Of a stretch of DNA of 8,871 nucleotides, positions 1 through 6,003 are shown one piece after another. The position numbers and the translations under genes are program-made. The DNA comes from an uncultured Collinsella sp. Its GTDB lineage: Bacteria > Actinomycetota > Coriobacteriia > Coriobacteriales > Coriobacteriaceae. Location of the stretch: NCBI GenBank assembly GCA_900757285.1, contig CAAENI010000061.1, positions 1-8,871 on the forward strand. The letters are read 5' to 3'. Positions within the stretch are counted from its first letter, which is position 1. Each line of letters opens with the position of its first letter. The notes below the pieces were generated by a model, which ran no database searches, was not told the DNA's origin, and worked only from the letters and a program-made list of their open reading frames with translations.

Positions 1-46
1 CGTGATCGTCGACGCCAACGTAGCGGATATCCTTGGTGATCTCCAT
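1..46 (-). CDS. N-terminus of a probable A-type flavoprotein (FprA-like), cut by the window edge
   Basis: Only the first 15 codons are present (MEITKDIRYVGVDDH), starting at the ATG complementary to 44-46. A strong AGGAGG ribosome binding site lies 9 bases upstream, so this is a real start. The opening, with a short strand followed by Y-V-G-V-D-D, resembles what I recall of FprA/flavorubredoxin-type proteins, which join a metallo-beta-lactamase-like di-iron domain to a flavodoxin domain and reduce oxygen or nitric oxide in anaerobes. That assignment rests on memory of a very short stretch and none of the diagnostic metal ligands are visible. It is read in the same direction as the upstream LacI-type gene, 129 bp away, but has its own likely promoter and is probably not functionally tied to galactose use. 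Confidence 0.5.
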   Translation of the reverse strand, partial: MEITKDIRYVGVDDH

Positions 47-62
47 CAGGCAAAGCCTCCTA

Positions 63-89
63 GATAGACAAAAGAGCCCGTCTATCATA
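63..89 (-). promoter_or_regulatory. Possible promoter and dyad operator of the flavoprotein gene
   Basis: GATAGAC (63-69) and GTCTATC (80-86) form a perfect 7-bp inverted repeat with a 10-base spacer, ending just before the ribosome binding site of the minus-strand gene. On the minus strand TATGAT (89 to 84), a good -10 hexamer, overlaps the distal arm. I find no convincing -35 partner. The dyad over the presumed transcription start could be a regulator binding site or an mRNA hairpin. The protein that would bind it is unknown. Confidence 0.3.
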
Positions 90-149
90 GCACTCGGCTA
101 CATCCCAACAGCTATCTGCCGGCATCCTTACCGATTGTTATTGAAATGC

Positions 150-167
150 GATAAATCGCCGTTTATC
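150..167 (-). terminator. Weak hairpin after the LacI-family gene
   Basis: GATAAA (150-155) and TTTATC (162-167) form a 6-bp, AT-rich stem with a 6-base loop, starting 9 bases beyond the stop codon of the minus-strand repressor gene and followed by ATTTCAATAA. It is in the right place for a terminator but is weak and lacks a long T run. It could equally be a small operator. Confidence 0.25.
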
Positions 168-175
168 AGCACAAA

Positions 176-1207
176 CTATGCGCGCGGTATCGCCGTGCTA
201 TGTCGAATGATGAGTTGTCCGGGAATACGAATGGCAACGGTTTTGTCCGCCGCACCCGCCTCGGGAACCGCATGCTCGAATACCTCGCGTCCGCGCTGAT
301 GTAGATCGAATCGCACGGTCGTGAGCTCGTTGTGTGCGACAAAGTCGTCGAGTGAGTCATCGACACCCACCACGCTCACGTCCTCGGGCACGCGCAAGCC
401 GCTATCGCGCAGCGCTGCAATAGCGCCGTTTGCCATCTGGTCGTTTGCCGCATAGATCGCCGTCATGGTGCGATCGTGCTCGGCCAGATATCTGCCGGCC
501 TCGTAGCCGCTGTTGGCAGACCAGTCACCCTCGAGCGGCTCTACCGGCTCGATGTGTTTACGCTCGAGTGCATCCTGCCAACCGGCGCGACGGAATTGCT
601 CGTCGACCGAGAACGACGGGCCGCCAATATAGCGAATCTGCTCGTGCCCCAGCTCAAACAGATGGTCCATAAGCAACAGCGAGCAGCCGTAATGGTCGGA
701 ATCGACTGTGGTCACGCGCGGATGCGCATACATGGTAACGATGACCGTGCCAATGCCCGGCAGTGGATCAAACGTCTCAAAATCGGGCGCCATGCGGCTC
801 ATGCCGATGATGATGCCGTCCACCGGCAATGCGGCCATACGACGCGTTGCCTCGGCAAGCGAGAATTCCTCGGTCTTGGACATCTCGACCAGCGTGATGG
901 CGCAATTACGCTCGCGAGCAGCGCTGGCGATGCCGTCGATCATTGAAAGGTTGCCAAACTTGGTGACATCGTTGATGCACAGACCGACCGAATGGTAGCG
1001 GCCGTCGCGCAGCGAGCGACCGGCATAACTCGGACGAAAGCCGAGCTCTTGCATAGCGGCCTGCACGCGCTGGCGCGTCTGCTCGTTGACGTTAGGGAGG
1101 CCGTTGGCAACGCGCGAAACCGTCTGCTGCGAAACACCGGCAGCGCGGGCGACGTCGGCCATGGAAACCGGACGCGTACCTGTATCGTTGGACGGACGCC
1201 TTGCCAC
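176..1207 (-). CDS. LacI/GalR-family transcriptional repressor, probable regulator of galKT
   Basis: A 343-residue protein with the standard LacI-family layout and length. Residues 16-36 form the helix-turn-helix (MADVARAAGVSQQTVSRVANG), followed by the hinge region up to about residue 70 (RPSYAGRSLRDG). A periplasmic-binding-protein-like effector domain fills the rest, including the typical NDQMANGAIAALRDSG and VPEDVSVVGVDD stretches near residues 255-290. The start is GTG, chosen because AAGGTGAT lies just upstream and the HTH sits at the usual distance; the next Met is residue 16, already in the HTH. It is divergent from galK, and three copies of one operator-like 14-mer lie between them, so it most likely represses galKT and itself, with galactose or a derivative as inducer. 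The inducer is inferred from context only. Confidence 0.9.
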   Translation of the reverse strand: MARRPSNDTGTRPVSMADVARAAGVSQQTVSRVANGLPNVNEQTRQRVQAAMQELGFRPSYAGRSLRDGRYHSVGLCINDVTKFGNLSMIDGIASAARERNCAITLVEMSKTEEFSLAEATRRMAALPVDGIIIGMSRMAPDFETFDPLPGIGTVIVTMYAHPRVTTVDSDHYGCSLLLMDHLFELGHEQIRYIGGPSFSVDEQFRRAGWQDALERKHIEPVEPLEGDWSANSGYEAGRYLAEHDRTMTAIYAANDQMANGAIAALRDSGLRVPEDVSVVGVDDSLDDFVAHNELTTVRFDLHQRGREVFEHAVPEAGAADKTVAIRIPGQLIIRHSTAIPRA

Positions 1208-1300
1208 AGGATCACCTTCACCCTTGCGAGATCTGAATAGCGTGCATGCCAGCCCGGGCAGAAATACACCCCGCGCCGAGGCCCGCTATCGTCGGACGCA

Positions 1301-1314
1301 TGTTAACGTACTCT
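1301..1314 (+). promoter_or_regulatory. LacI-family operator-like site 1
   Basis: TGTTAACGTACTCT, a partial palindrome around a central CG, as is usual for LacI-family operators. It matches sites 2 and 3 in 13 of 14 positions. It is nearest the repressor gene, about 95 bp upstream of its start codon, which suggests autoregulation. Confidence 0.7.
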
Positions 1315-1423
1315 ACTTTTTCAATCCGCAACTCTTCTGCTCTATAAGTCCATACGGCAATACCGTTCACGGCTGAATTTCTACCGATTACCAGATTCTC
1401 AAAAAGTGATAAGTGTTGTGTTA

Positions 1424-1437
1424 TGAGTACGTTAACA
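1424..1437 (-). promoter_or_regulatory. LacI-family operator-like site 2
   Basis: TGAGTACGTTAACA on the plus strand is the exact reverse complement of site 3 (14 of 14). Its centre is 64 bp from the centre of site 3, close to six helical turns, and 123 bp from site 1. The arrangement would allow a dimer of dimers to loop the DNA, but looping is inference. Confidence 0.75.
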
Positions 1438-1487
1438 TAGCCCGTAACGTGCGGCATCGTAGATGCTGAGTTCACGTCGCTTCAGAT

Positions 1488-1501
1488 TGTTAACGTACTC
1501 A
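1488..1501 (+). promoter_or_regulatory. LacI-family operator-like site 3, galK-proximal
   Basis: TGTTAACGTACTCA ends 44 bp before the galK start codon, a position where a bound repressor would block the promoter or early elongation. It is identical to site 2 in opposite orientation and nearly identical to site 1. Three copies of a 14-mer within 201 bp are very unlikely by chance. Confidence 0.75.
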
Positions 1502-1545
1502 CTACGACGGAAAACTCGTCAGTATGCGCCAAGGAAAGGACCCTC

Positions 1546-2751
1546 ATGACCACCCCCGATGAAAAGACATTCGCCACGCTCACCAAGCTGTTTGAGGAGG
1601 AGTTTGGCCCCATCGGCGATCGCCAGGTGCTCTATGTGCACGCGCCCGGCCGCTCCGAGATCAGCGGCAACCACACCGACCACGAGGGCGGCCACGTTAT
1701 CGCCGGCTCGCTCGATGTCGCCGTTGACGGCATCGCCGTGGCAACCGATTCCAACAAGGTCCGCGTTGCCGACGAGGGCTATCCCACGTTTGAGATCGCG
1801 CTCGACACGCTAGACGTTCAGGAGTCCGAGAAGGGCACGTCCGCGAGCCTCGTCCGCGGCATGGCCCACGAAATCGCTGCTCTGGGCGTTGAGCCCCAGG
1901 GCTTTGACTTCGCCTTCACCTGCTCCGTCCCCTCGGGCGGCGGCCTTTCCAGCTCTGCCGCCGTCGAGGCCGCGTACGGCCGCGCCATGGAGACGCTCTG
2001 GGGCGCGCCCGCCATTGAGCCCGTCGCGCTCGCCCAGATGAGCCAGCGCACCGAGAACAACTATTACGGCAAGCCCTGCGGTCTGATGGACCAAGCCGCC
2101 GTGTGCCTGGGCGGCCTCGCCTACATGGACTTTGAGGACCAGGCTCAGCCTAAGACCCAGAAGCTCGAGCTCAACTTTGAGGATCACGGCTATGCGCTCG
2201 TGCTCGTTAAGGTTGGCGCCGACCATGTGGCGGCTACCGACGACTACGCCGCCGTTCCGCGCGAGATGCAGGACGTCGCCGCCGAGTTTGGCAAGGCATG
2301 CCTGTGCGAGGTCAACGTTGCCGACTTTGACGCCAAGCTCCCCGAACTGCGCGCCAAGCTGGGCGACCGCGCCTGCCTGCGCGCCGTTCACTACTGGTAC
2401 GAGAACGGCCTGGTCGACAAGCGCTGGGCAGCGCTCAACGCCGGCGACATTGACCAGTTCCTGGTCCTGACGCGCGAGTCCGGCGCCAGCTCCGCCATGT
2501 ACCTGCAGAATGTTGTTGCCAAGCTGGGATCTGAGCAGCCTTCCATGTATGCCCTGGCGCTGGCCGAGCACGTGCTCGACGGCCGCGGCGCCGTCCGTAT
2601 CCACGGTGGCGGCTTTGGTGGCACCATCCAGGCCTTCGTGCCGCTCGACCTGGTCGACACCTTCATTGCCAAGATGAACGGCTGGCTGGGCGAGGGCTCT
2701 GCCCGTCACTACGCCATCTCTGATAAGGGGGCTTACGCGGCATGGCTGTAA
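1546..2751 (+). CDS. galK: Galactokinase
   Basis: A 401-residue GHMP-family kinase that phosphorylates galactose with ATP, the first committed step of the Leloir pathway, in the cytoplasm. All three family motifs are in place: the N-terminal signature at about 35-49 (GRSEISGNHTDHEGG), the ATP-binding loop at about 129-140 (PSGGGLSSSAAV), and the C-terminal glycine-rich motif near 350-360 (RIHGGGFGGT). The likely catalytic base is the Asp of CGLMDQ (residue 182) and the assisting Arg is residue 36, both at the expected spacing. The signature differs from the textbook GRxNLIGEHxDY: Asn replaces the Glu that contacts the sugar and His replaces the Tyr. I recall this variant from clostridial-type galactokinases. 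The ATG is supported by AAGGAAAGGA upstream. The 3' end overlaps galT by 10 bp. Confidence 0.93.
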   Translation: MTTPDEKTFATLTKLFEEEFGPIGDRQVLYVHAPGRSEISGNHTDHEGGHVIAGSLDVAVDGIAVATDSNKVRVADEGYPTFEIALDTLDVQESEKGTSASLVRGMAHEIAALGVEPQGFDFAFTCSVPSGGGLSSSAAVEAAYGRAMETLWGAPAIEPVALAQMSQRTENNYYGKPCGLMDQAAVCLGGLAYMDFEDQAQPKTQKLELNFEDHGYALVLVKVGADHVAATDDYAAVPREMQDVAAEFGKACLCEVNVADFDAKLPELRAKLGDRACLRAVHYWYENGLVDKRWAALNAGDIDQFLVLTRESGASSAMYLQNVVAKLGSEQPSMYALALAEHVLDGRGAVRIHGGGFGGTIQAFVPLDLVDTFIAKMNGWLGEGSARHYAISDKGAYAAWL

Positions 2752-4370
2752 TGACTGACGTGCGCGAAGCCGCGCAGAACCTGATCGAGTACGCCATCCA
2801 CCGATCGATGATCGGCCAAGACGATCGCATCTGGGCATACAACACCATTTTGGAGTGCATCGGCGCCACGGGCCCCGCACTCGACATGGCTTGGGCGCTC
2901 CAGGTTGAGAAACTATCGCTCTTGCACCCCGATACACTCCCCGACTTTGATCTTGAAGGCACGCTTGCCGCGCTTTCCGAGGTCGCCGTTGCCAACGGTG
3001 CTGCCGAGGACACGGCGTCGGGCCGCGACCGCATCGCCATGCGCATCATGGGCGCGCTGATGCCGAGACCTTCGGTTGTAAACGAAGAGTTCAACGGACG
3101 TATGGGCGTCAACGAGCCCCGCGCCGCAACCGACTGGTTCTACGGCCTGTGCTGCGACGCCGGCTACGTGCGCCGTGCCGCCATCGCGCGCAACATCAAA
3201 TGGAGCACCCCCACCAACTGGGGCGATCTTGAGATCACTATCAACCTGTCCAAGCCTGAGAAGGACCCGCGCGATATCGCCGCGGCAGGTGTAGCCAAGA
3301 ACACGGGCGAGAAGTATCCCGCCTGCCAGCTCTGCATCGAAAACGAGGGCTATCCCGGACGCTCCGCCGCAGCCGACGGCGGCGCTCACCCCGCCCGCCA
3401 GAATCTGCGCATTATCCCCATCTCGCTCAATGGCGAGCGCTGGGGCTTCCAGTACAGCCCGTACGCATACTTTAACGAGCACTGCATTGCAATGAGCTCC
3501 GAGCATCGTCCGATGCACGTCGACCGCAAGGGGCTGACCTGCCTGCTCGATTTTGTGGACCTGTTCCCGCACTACTTCATCGGCTCCAACGCCGACCTGC
3601 CCATCGTGGGCGGCTCGATCTTGTCGCACGATCACTTCCAGGGCGGCGCGCACGAGTTCCCCATGATGCATGCCGCCGAGGTCTCGCAGTTTAGCGTGCC
3701 CGGCTTTGACCAAGTCACTGGCGCTGTGCTGCAGTGGCCGCTCTCGGTGCTGCGCCTTCGCTCGCACGACCGCACCCAGCTGCTCGATGCCGCCGAGAAG
3801 ATAATCCTCGCCTGGCGGGAGTGGACCGACGAGTCCGCGGGCGTCATCGCACACACAGCCGATGGCGTGGCGCACAACACCGTGACGCCCGTCATCCGCC
3901 GCGTCGACTCCCGCGGAAATGCCGGCGGCGAAATCTACGAGGCCTACCTGGCGCTTCGCTGCAACATCACGACCGAAGAGCATCCGCTGGGTGTGTTCCA
4001 CCCGCATGCCGAGTACCACCACATTAAGAAGGAGAACATCGGCCTGATCGAGGTCATGGGCCTGGCCATTTTGCCGCCGCGCTTGGTCCCCGAGCTCGGC
4101 GCTGTCCGCGAGCACCTACTGGCGGCCAAAGCCGATACCAGCTACGACCTTGCCAGCGCGCTCGAGGGCGACGACCTTTGCCACGGCCACGCCGCATGGG
4201 CCGAGGACGTTTTTGCCCGCCGCGCCGACGAGCTTACGGCCGACAACGCCATCGATATCCTGCACGAAGAGGTCGGCGTGGTGTTTGGCCACGTGCTCGA
4301 CAACGCTGGCGTCTTTAAATGGAACGAGGCAGGACGCGCCGCCCAACAGCGCTTTATCGACTCGCTATAG
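2742..4370 (+). CDS. galT: Galactose-1-phosphate uridylyltransferase, class II
   Basis: A 542-residue transferase that swaps UMP between UDP-glucose and galactose-1-phosphate, giving UDP-galactose and glucose-1-phosphate. It belongs to the long class II GalT type of Gram-positive bacteria, shown by ITINLSKPEKDP, NEHCIAMSSEHRPMHV and the active-site segment ILSHDHFQGG. In the last, H296-D-H298-F-Q300 is the HxHxQ motif and the second His is the expected nucleophile that carries UMP. Two in-frame starts exist, at 2742 and 2751. I chose 2742 because AAGGGGG (2724-2731) lies 10 bases before it, but the ATG at 2751 overlaps the galK stop as TAATG, so either may be used. The overlap implies translational coupling. 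No galE is in the window; UDP-galactose epimerase must be elsewhere. Confidence 0.93.
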   Translation: MAVMTDVREAAQNLIEYAIHRSMIGQDDRIWAYNTILECIGATGPALDMAWALQVEKLSLLHPDTLPDFDLEGTLAALSEVAVANGAAEDTASGRDRIAMRIMGALMPRPSVVNEEFNGRMGVNEPRAATDWFYGLCCDAGYVRRAAIARNIKWSTPTNWGDLEITINLSKPEKDPRDIAAAGVAKNTGEKYPACQLCIENEGYPGRSAAADGGAHPARQNLRIIPISLNGERWGFQYSPYAYFNEHCIAMSSEHRPMHVDRKGLTCLLDFVDLFPHYFIGSNADLPIVGGSILSHDHFQGGAHEFPMMHAAEVSQFSVPGFDQVTGAVLQWPLSVLRLRSHDRTQLLDAAEKIILAWREWTDESAGVIAHTADGVAHNTVTPVIRRVDSRGNAGGEIYEAYLALRCNITTEEHPLGVFHPHAEYHHIKKENIGLIEVMGLAILPPRLVPELGAVREHLLAAKADTSYDLASALEGDDLCHGHAAWAEDVFARRADELTADNAIDILHEEVGVVFGHVLDNAGVFKWNEAGRAAQQRFIDSL

Positions 4371-4417
4371 AGCGCAGGACCGGGCGTTCAACCGCAGCCC
4401 GCACGACATAACCGCCC

Positions 4418-4442
4418 AAGGAATGTCCCAGACTGCCGGCAG
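4418..4442 (+). repeat. Degenerate short repeat, copy 1 (left flank of the insertion sequence)
   Basis: The stretch begins AAGGAATGTCCC and ends CTGCCGGCAG, the latter a perfect 10-bp palindrome. It matches 6004-6028 at 19 of 25 positions in the same orientation. With the element between them removed, the two copies would sit with a 27-bp period, so they look like a short tandem repeat into which the element inserted. The CGGGC/GCCCG dyad just upstream (4381-4401) has no T run, and I do not call a galT terminator. Confidence 0.5.
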
Positions 4443-4447
4443 AGACG

Positions 4448-4462
4448 ATATGAGCAGGACAT
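4448..4462 (+). repeat. Left inverted repeat of the insertion sequence
   Basis: ATATGAGCAGGACAT, exact reverse complement of 5986-6000. The match does not extend in either direction, so 15 bp is the full repeat. A chance exact 15-bp match at both sides of a transposase gene is very unlikely. Confidence 0.85.
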
Positions 4463-4473
4463 AAAAACATTGA

Positions 4474-4567
4474 GAGCCCCTGCTGCATGAAAGACCGCGG
4501 ATTAGGCCGACAATGGTGAGTGTCTAATTCAGCCGCGGCGGCCACGCCGCATTCATGGAAGGGGCTC
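4474..4567 (+). promoter_or_regulatory. Structured leader that can hide the transposase ribosome binding site
   Basis: GAGCCCC (4474-4480) pairs with GGGGCTC (4561-4567), and CATGAA (4486-4491) with TTCATG (4552-4557), closing a stem that takes in the AAGGGG ribosome binding site. Inside it are two arms. One pairs CCGCGG (4495-4500) with CCGCGG (4533-4538), then ATTA with TAAT and GACA with TGTC, with loop ATGGTGAG. The other is GCGGC-CAC-GCCGC (4538-4550), which shares one base with the first arm. The fold would keep translation low when transcription enters from galT. It might also be part of a left-end guide RNA as in IS110 proper, which is the main alternative. Confidence 0.55.
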
Positions 4568-4569
4568 CC

Positions 4570-5683
4570 ATGCTCGATACTACCACCTTCGTCGGCCTCG
4601 ACGTCCACGCCCGCTCGATAAAGGCCGTCTCCCTCGACGTCATGACCGGGGAGGTGCGCGCCGCGACCTTCGGCTACGACGCCGGCGCCGTCGCGGAGTG
4701 GGTCCGCTCCGTGGACCCCGGGGCCAGGTGCGTGTACGAGTCCGGGGTCACGGGCTTCGACCTGCAGAAGAGGCTCTCCGGCCTGGGGGTCGACTGCGTG
4801 GTCGGCGCCGTCTCGAAGATGATCAAGCCCAGCGCGGACAGGCGCAGGAAGAACGACCGCAACGACGCCGAGTTCCTCGCCCGCATGCTGTCGGTCGGCA
4901 ACGTGGTCGAGGTGTGGGTCCCCGACGACGAGTGCGAGGCCGCCCGCGACCTGACCAGGGCGCTCGAGGACGCGAGGGACGACACTCTCGCGCTCGAAGC
5001 AGCGGCTCTCCAAGTTCCTGCTAAGGCACGGGCTCGTCTTCGACGAGAGGACGCCCACCGGCCGCAGGAAGGGCAACTGGACCCGGGCGCACTGGTCCTG
5101 GATCGAGTCGATTAGGTTCGCGGAGGGGGCCGACAACGACGCGCTCGCCTACTACGTCGACGCGGTCAGGCGGGCGGCGGAGGAGAAGGCGAGGCTCGAG
5201 GGGCTCGTCGAGGGCGAGGCCCGCAAGCCCAGGTGGAGGAGGAGGGTCGACTCCCTGCGCTGCCTCAAGGGCGTCGACACCGCTTCCGCCGCCGACCTCG
5301 TGTTCGAGGCCGGCGAGTTCTCCAGGTTCAGGAACGCCCGCTCGTTCGCCGCGTGGGTCGGCCTGACGCCCTCCGAGCACTCCAGCGGGGAGAGCGACCG
5401 CAGGGGCGCGATCACCAAGGCCGGCAACAAGCACCTGAGGAAGACGCTGGTCGAGGCCGCGTGGCACTACCTGACGTGCTCGGGGCGGCCGAAGGACCTC
5501 GCCAAGGGCCAGGCCCCGGACCGGGGCGCCCGGAGGCATGCCGCCAAGGGCGTGCGGAGGCTGGTCGAGAGGCGGGAGGCGCTGCTCGCGCGCGGGGTCC
5601 ACGGCAACAAGGCGAACGTCGCCACGGCGCGCGAGCTCGCCTGCTGGGTGTGGGCGGTCGGCCTCATGGCCGAGGAGGCGTAG
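4570..5683 (+). pseudogene. IS110-family transposase, interrupted by a +1 frameshift
   Basis: Two consecutive frames together encode one IS110 transposase. The first (4570 to about 4983, 138 codons) has the DEDD/RuvC-like domain with D11 (GLDVH), E57 (VYESG), D96 and D99 (NDRND). The second (about 4985-5683, 232 codons plus stop) has the Transposase_20 domain, including LRCLKGVDTASA, WVGLTPSEHSSG and KAGNKHLRKTL; the serines of HSSG (5378-5389) are candidates for the catalytic Ser. Removing one base near 4984 joins them as DARDD-LSRSKQRLSK and gives 370 residues, a normal length. There is no slippery run at the junction, so programmed shifting is unlikely; a real inactivating insertion or a sequencing error are the options. 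The start is the ATG at 4570, with AAGGGG at 4559-4564; the in-frame ATG at 4555 has no ribosome binding site. Arginine is often AGG, unlike the host genes. Confidence 0.88.
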
Positions 5684-5974
5684 GGGGCGGTCCCCCGCAC
5701 ATAAGCCAGTCACCCCGGAAGCGGTTCGATCCGAAGCCGTTGAGGCGAACCTCAGGTCCCTTTTCTGCGAGCGCCCAGGGCGCCACACGCGTGCACAGAC
5801 TGTCGGTTCGACGTAGAAGCCTCAGCCGTAGCAACGGATTGCCCAGCGAGAGATCGCCACGGGCGGATATTAAACTGCAAAGACGAGCGTCGGTAAGACA
5901 CGCCGAGGTCGCCGCGGACGGGTTGATATAGGGAGAGGGCCTGACCCCATATCGTTGGGGCCAGGCCCGATTTT
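5684..5974 (+). ncRNA. Candidate seekRNA/bridge-RNA region of the insertion sequence
   Basis: About 290 nt of non-coding sequence between the transposase stop and the right inverted repeat, rich in small hairpins: GGGGG-CGGT-CCCCC right at the stop (5683-5696), TGAGG-CGAA-CCTCA (5741-5754), GCGCC-CAG-GGCGC (5771-5783), CCGT-AGCA-ACGG (5826-5837), and GCCC-A-GCGA-GAGA-TCGC-CAC-GGGC (5841-5864) with a GNRA-type loop. It ends in a terminator-like hairpin. Two stretches between the hairpins resemble the element's junctions: 5756-5768 and 5867-5886 (see findings). IS1111-type elements are known to encode a target-choosing RNA downstream of the transposase. The exact ends and promoter of any RNA here cannot be told from the sequence. 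Confidence 0.45.
5937..5974 (+). terminator. Rho-independent-type terminator near the right end of the insertion sequence
   Basis: GGGCCTG (5937-5943) pairs with CAGGCCC (5962-5968), then one A-C mismatch, then CCCC (5945-5948) with GGGG (5957-5960), closing an 8-base loop. GATTTTG follows. The strong GC stem and short T run fit a terminator for the transposase or ncRNA transcript, and it would also stop galKT read-through before the MATE gene. Confidence 0.7.
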
Positions 5975-5979
5975 GCCTC

Positions 5980-5985
5980 TTGACA
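5980..5985 (+). promoter_or_regulatory. Perfect outward-facing -35 hexamer at the right end
   Basis: TTGACA directly abuts the right inverted repeat and points out of the element. In the inserted state no good -10 follows at 16-18 bp. In a circular form, sequence from the left end would be joined downstream and could supply one. If the two repeats abutted exactly, TATGAG would lie 16 bp away. With the outer ends I prefer (4443 and 6001) the spacing is 22 bp, too long. Confidence 0.35.
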
Positions 5986-6000
5986 ATGTCCTGCTCATAT
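5986..6000 (-). repeat. Right inverted repeat of the insertion sequence
   Basis: ATGTCCTGCTCATAT, exact reverse complement of the left copy at 4448-4462. One base (T6001) separates it from the repeat-like flank in my preferred placement of the element's end. Confidence 0.85.
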
Positions 6001-6003
6001 TAA

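Larger units (their letters stand above)
1208..1545. promoter_or_regulatory. Divergent control region between the repressor gene and galK
   Basis: This 338-bp stretch has no convincing gene. It is more AT-rich than its neighbours and holds three operator-like sites (listed separately). For the repressor gene a tentative minus-strand promoter can be drawn: -35 GTGAAC (complement of 1365-1370) and -10 TATAGA (complement of 1341-1346) with an 18-bp spacer, which would place the first operator just downstream of the start point. The -35 is poor. I could not find a clean -35/-10 pair for galK. AAGGAAAGGA at about 1529-1540 is the galK ribosome binding site. Confidence 0.6.
4443..6001 (+). mobile_element. 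IS110-family insertion sequence (IS1111-like), frameshifted
   Basis: An element of about 1.56 kb that carries an IS110-type transposase and is bounded by an exact 15-bp inverted repeat (4448-4462 and 5986-6000). The outer limits given here are inferred from comparing flanks and the element's non-coding region, and could be off by several bases. Family knowledge: IS110 elements lack obvious target duplications, and the IS1111 subgroup is marked by short subterminal inverted repeats and a non-coding region downstream of the transposase. Both fit: five bases lie outside the left repeat, and about 300 nt of non-coding DNA follow the gene. It lies between galT and the MATE gene, breaking no gene. 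Its arginine codons (many AGG) and higher GC differ from the host genes, a sign of acquisition. It is probably not autonomous, because the transposase frame is broken. Confidence 0.8.

Noticed and set aside
1218..1475. 85-codon minus-strand open frame in the repressor-galK intergenic region
   Set aside because: It runs through the operators, lacks a good ribosome binding site and shows no domain; the region is better read as regulatory.
1810..2937. 375-codon minus-strand open frame across galK and the start of galT
   Set aside because: Antisense to two clearly real genes, no ribosome binding site of note, low-complexity product.
2913..4115. 400-codon minus-strand open frame inside galT
   Set aside because: Antisense shadow caused by high GC and codon bias; the plus strand encodes an unmistakable GalT with all motifs, and the shadow protein resembles no family I know.
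4381..4401. CGGGC/GCCCG hairpin after galT as a terminator
   Set aside because: Only a 5-bp stem with an 11-base loop and no T run follows; not enough to call.
5021..5788. 255-codon minus-strand open frame across the transposase and 3' non-coding region
   Set aside because: Pro- and Arg-rich shadow of the transposase second half; no domain and no start signal.
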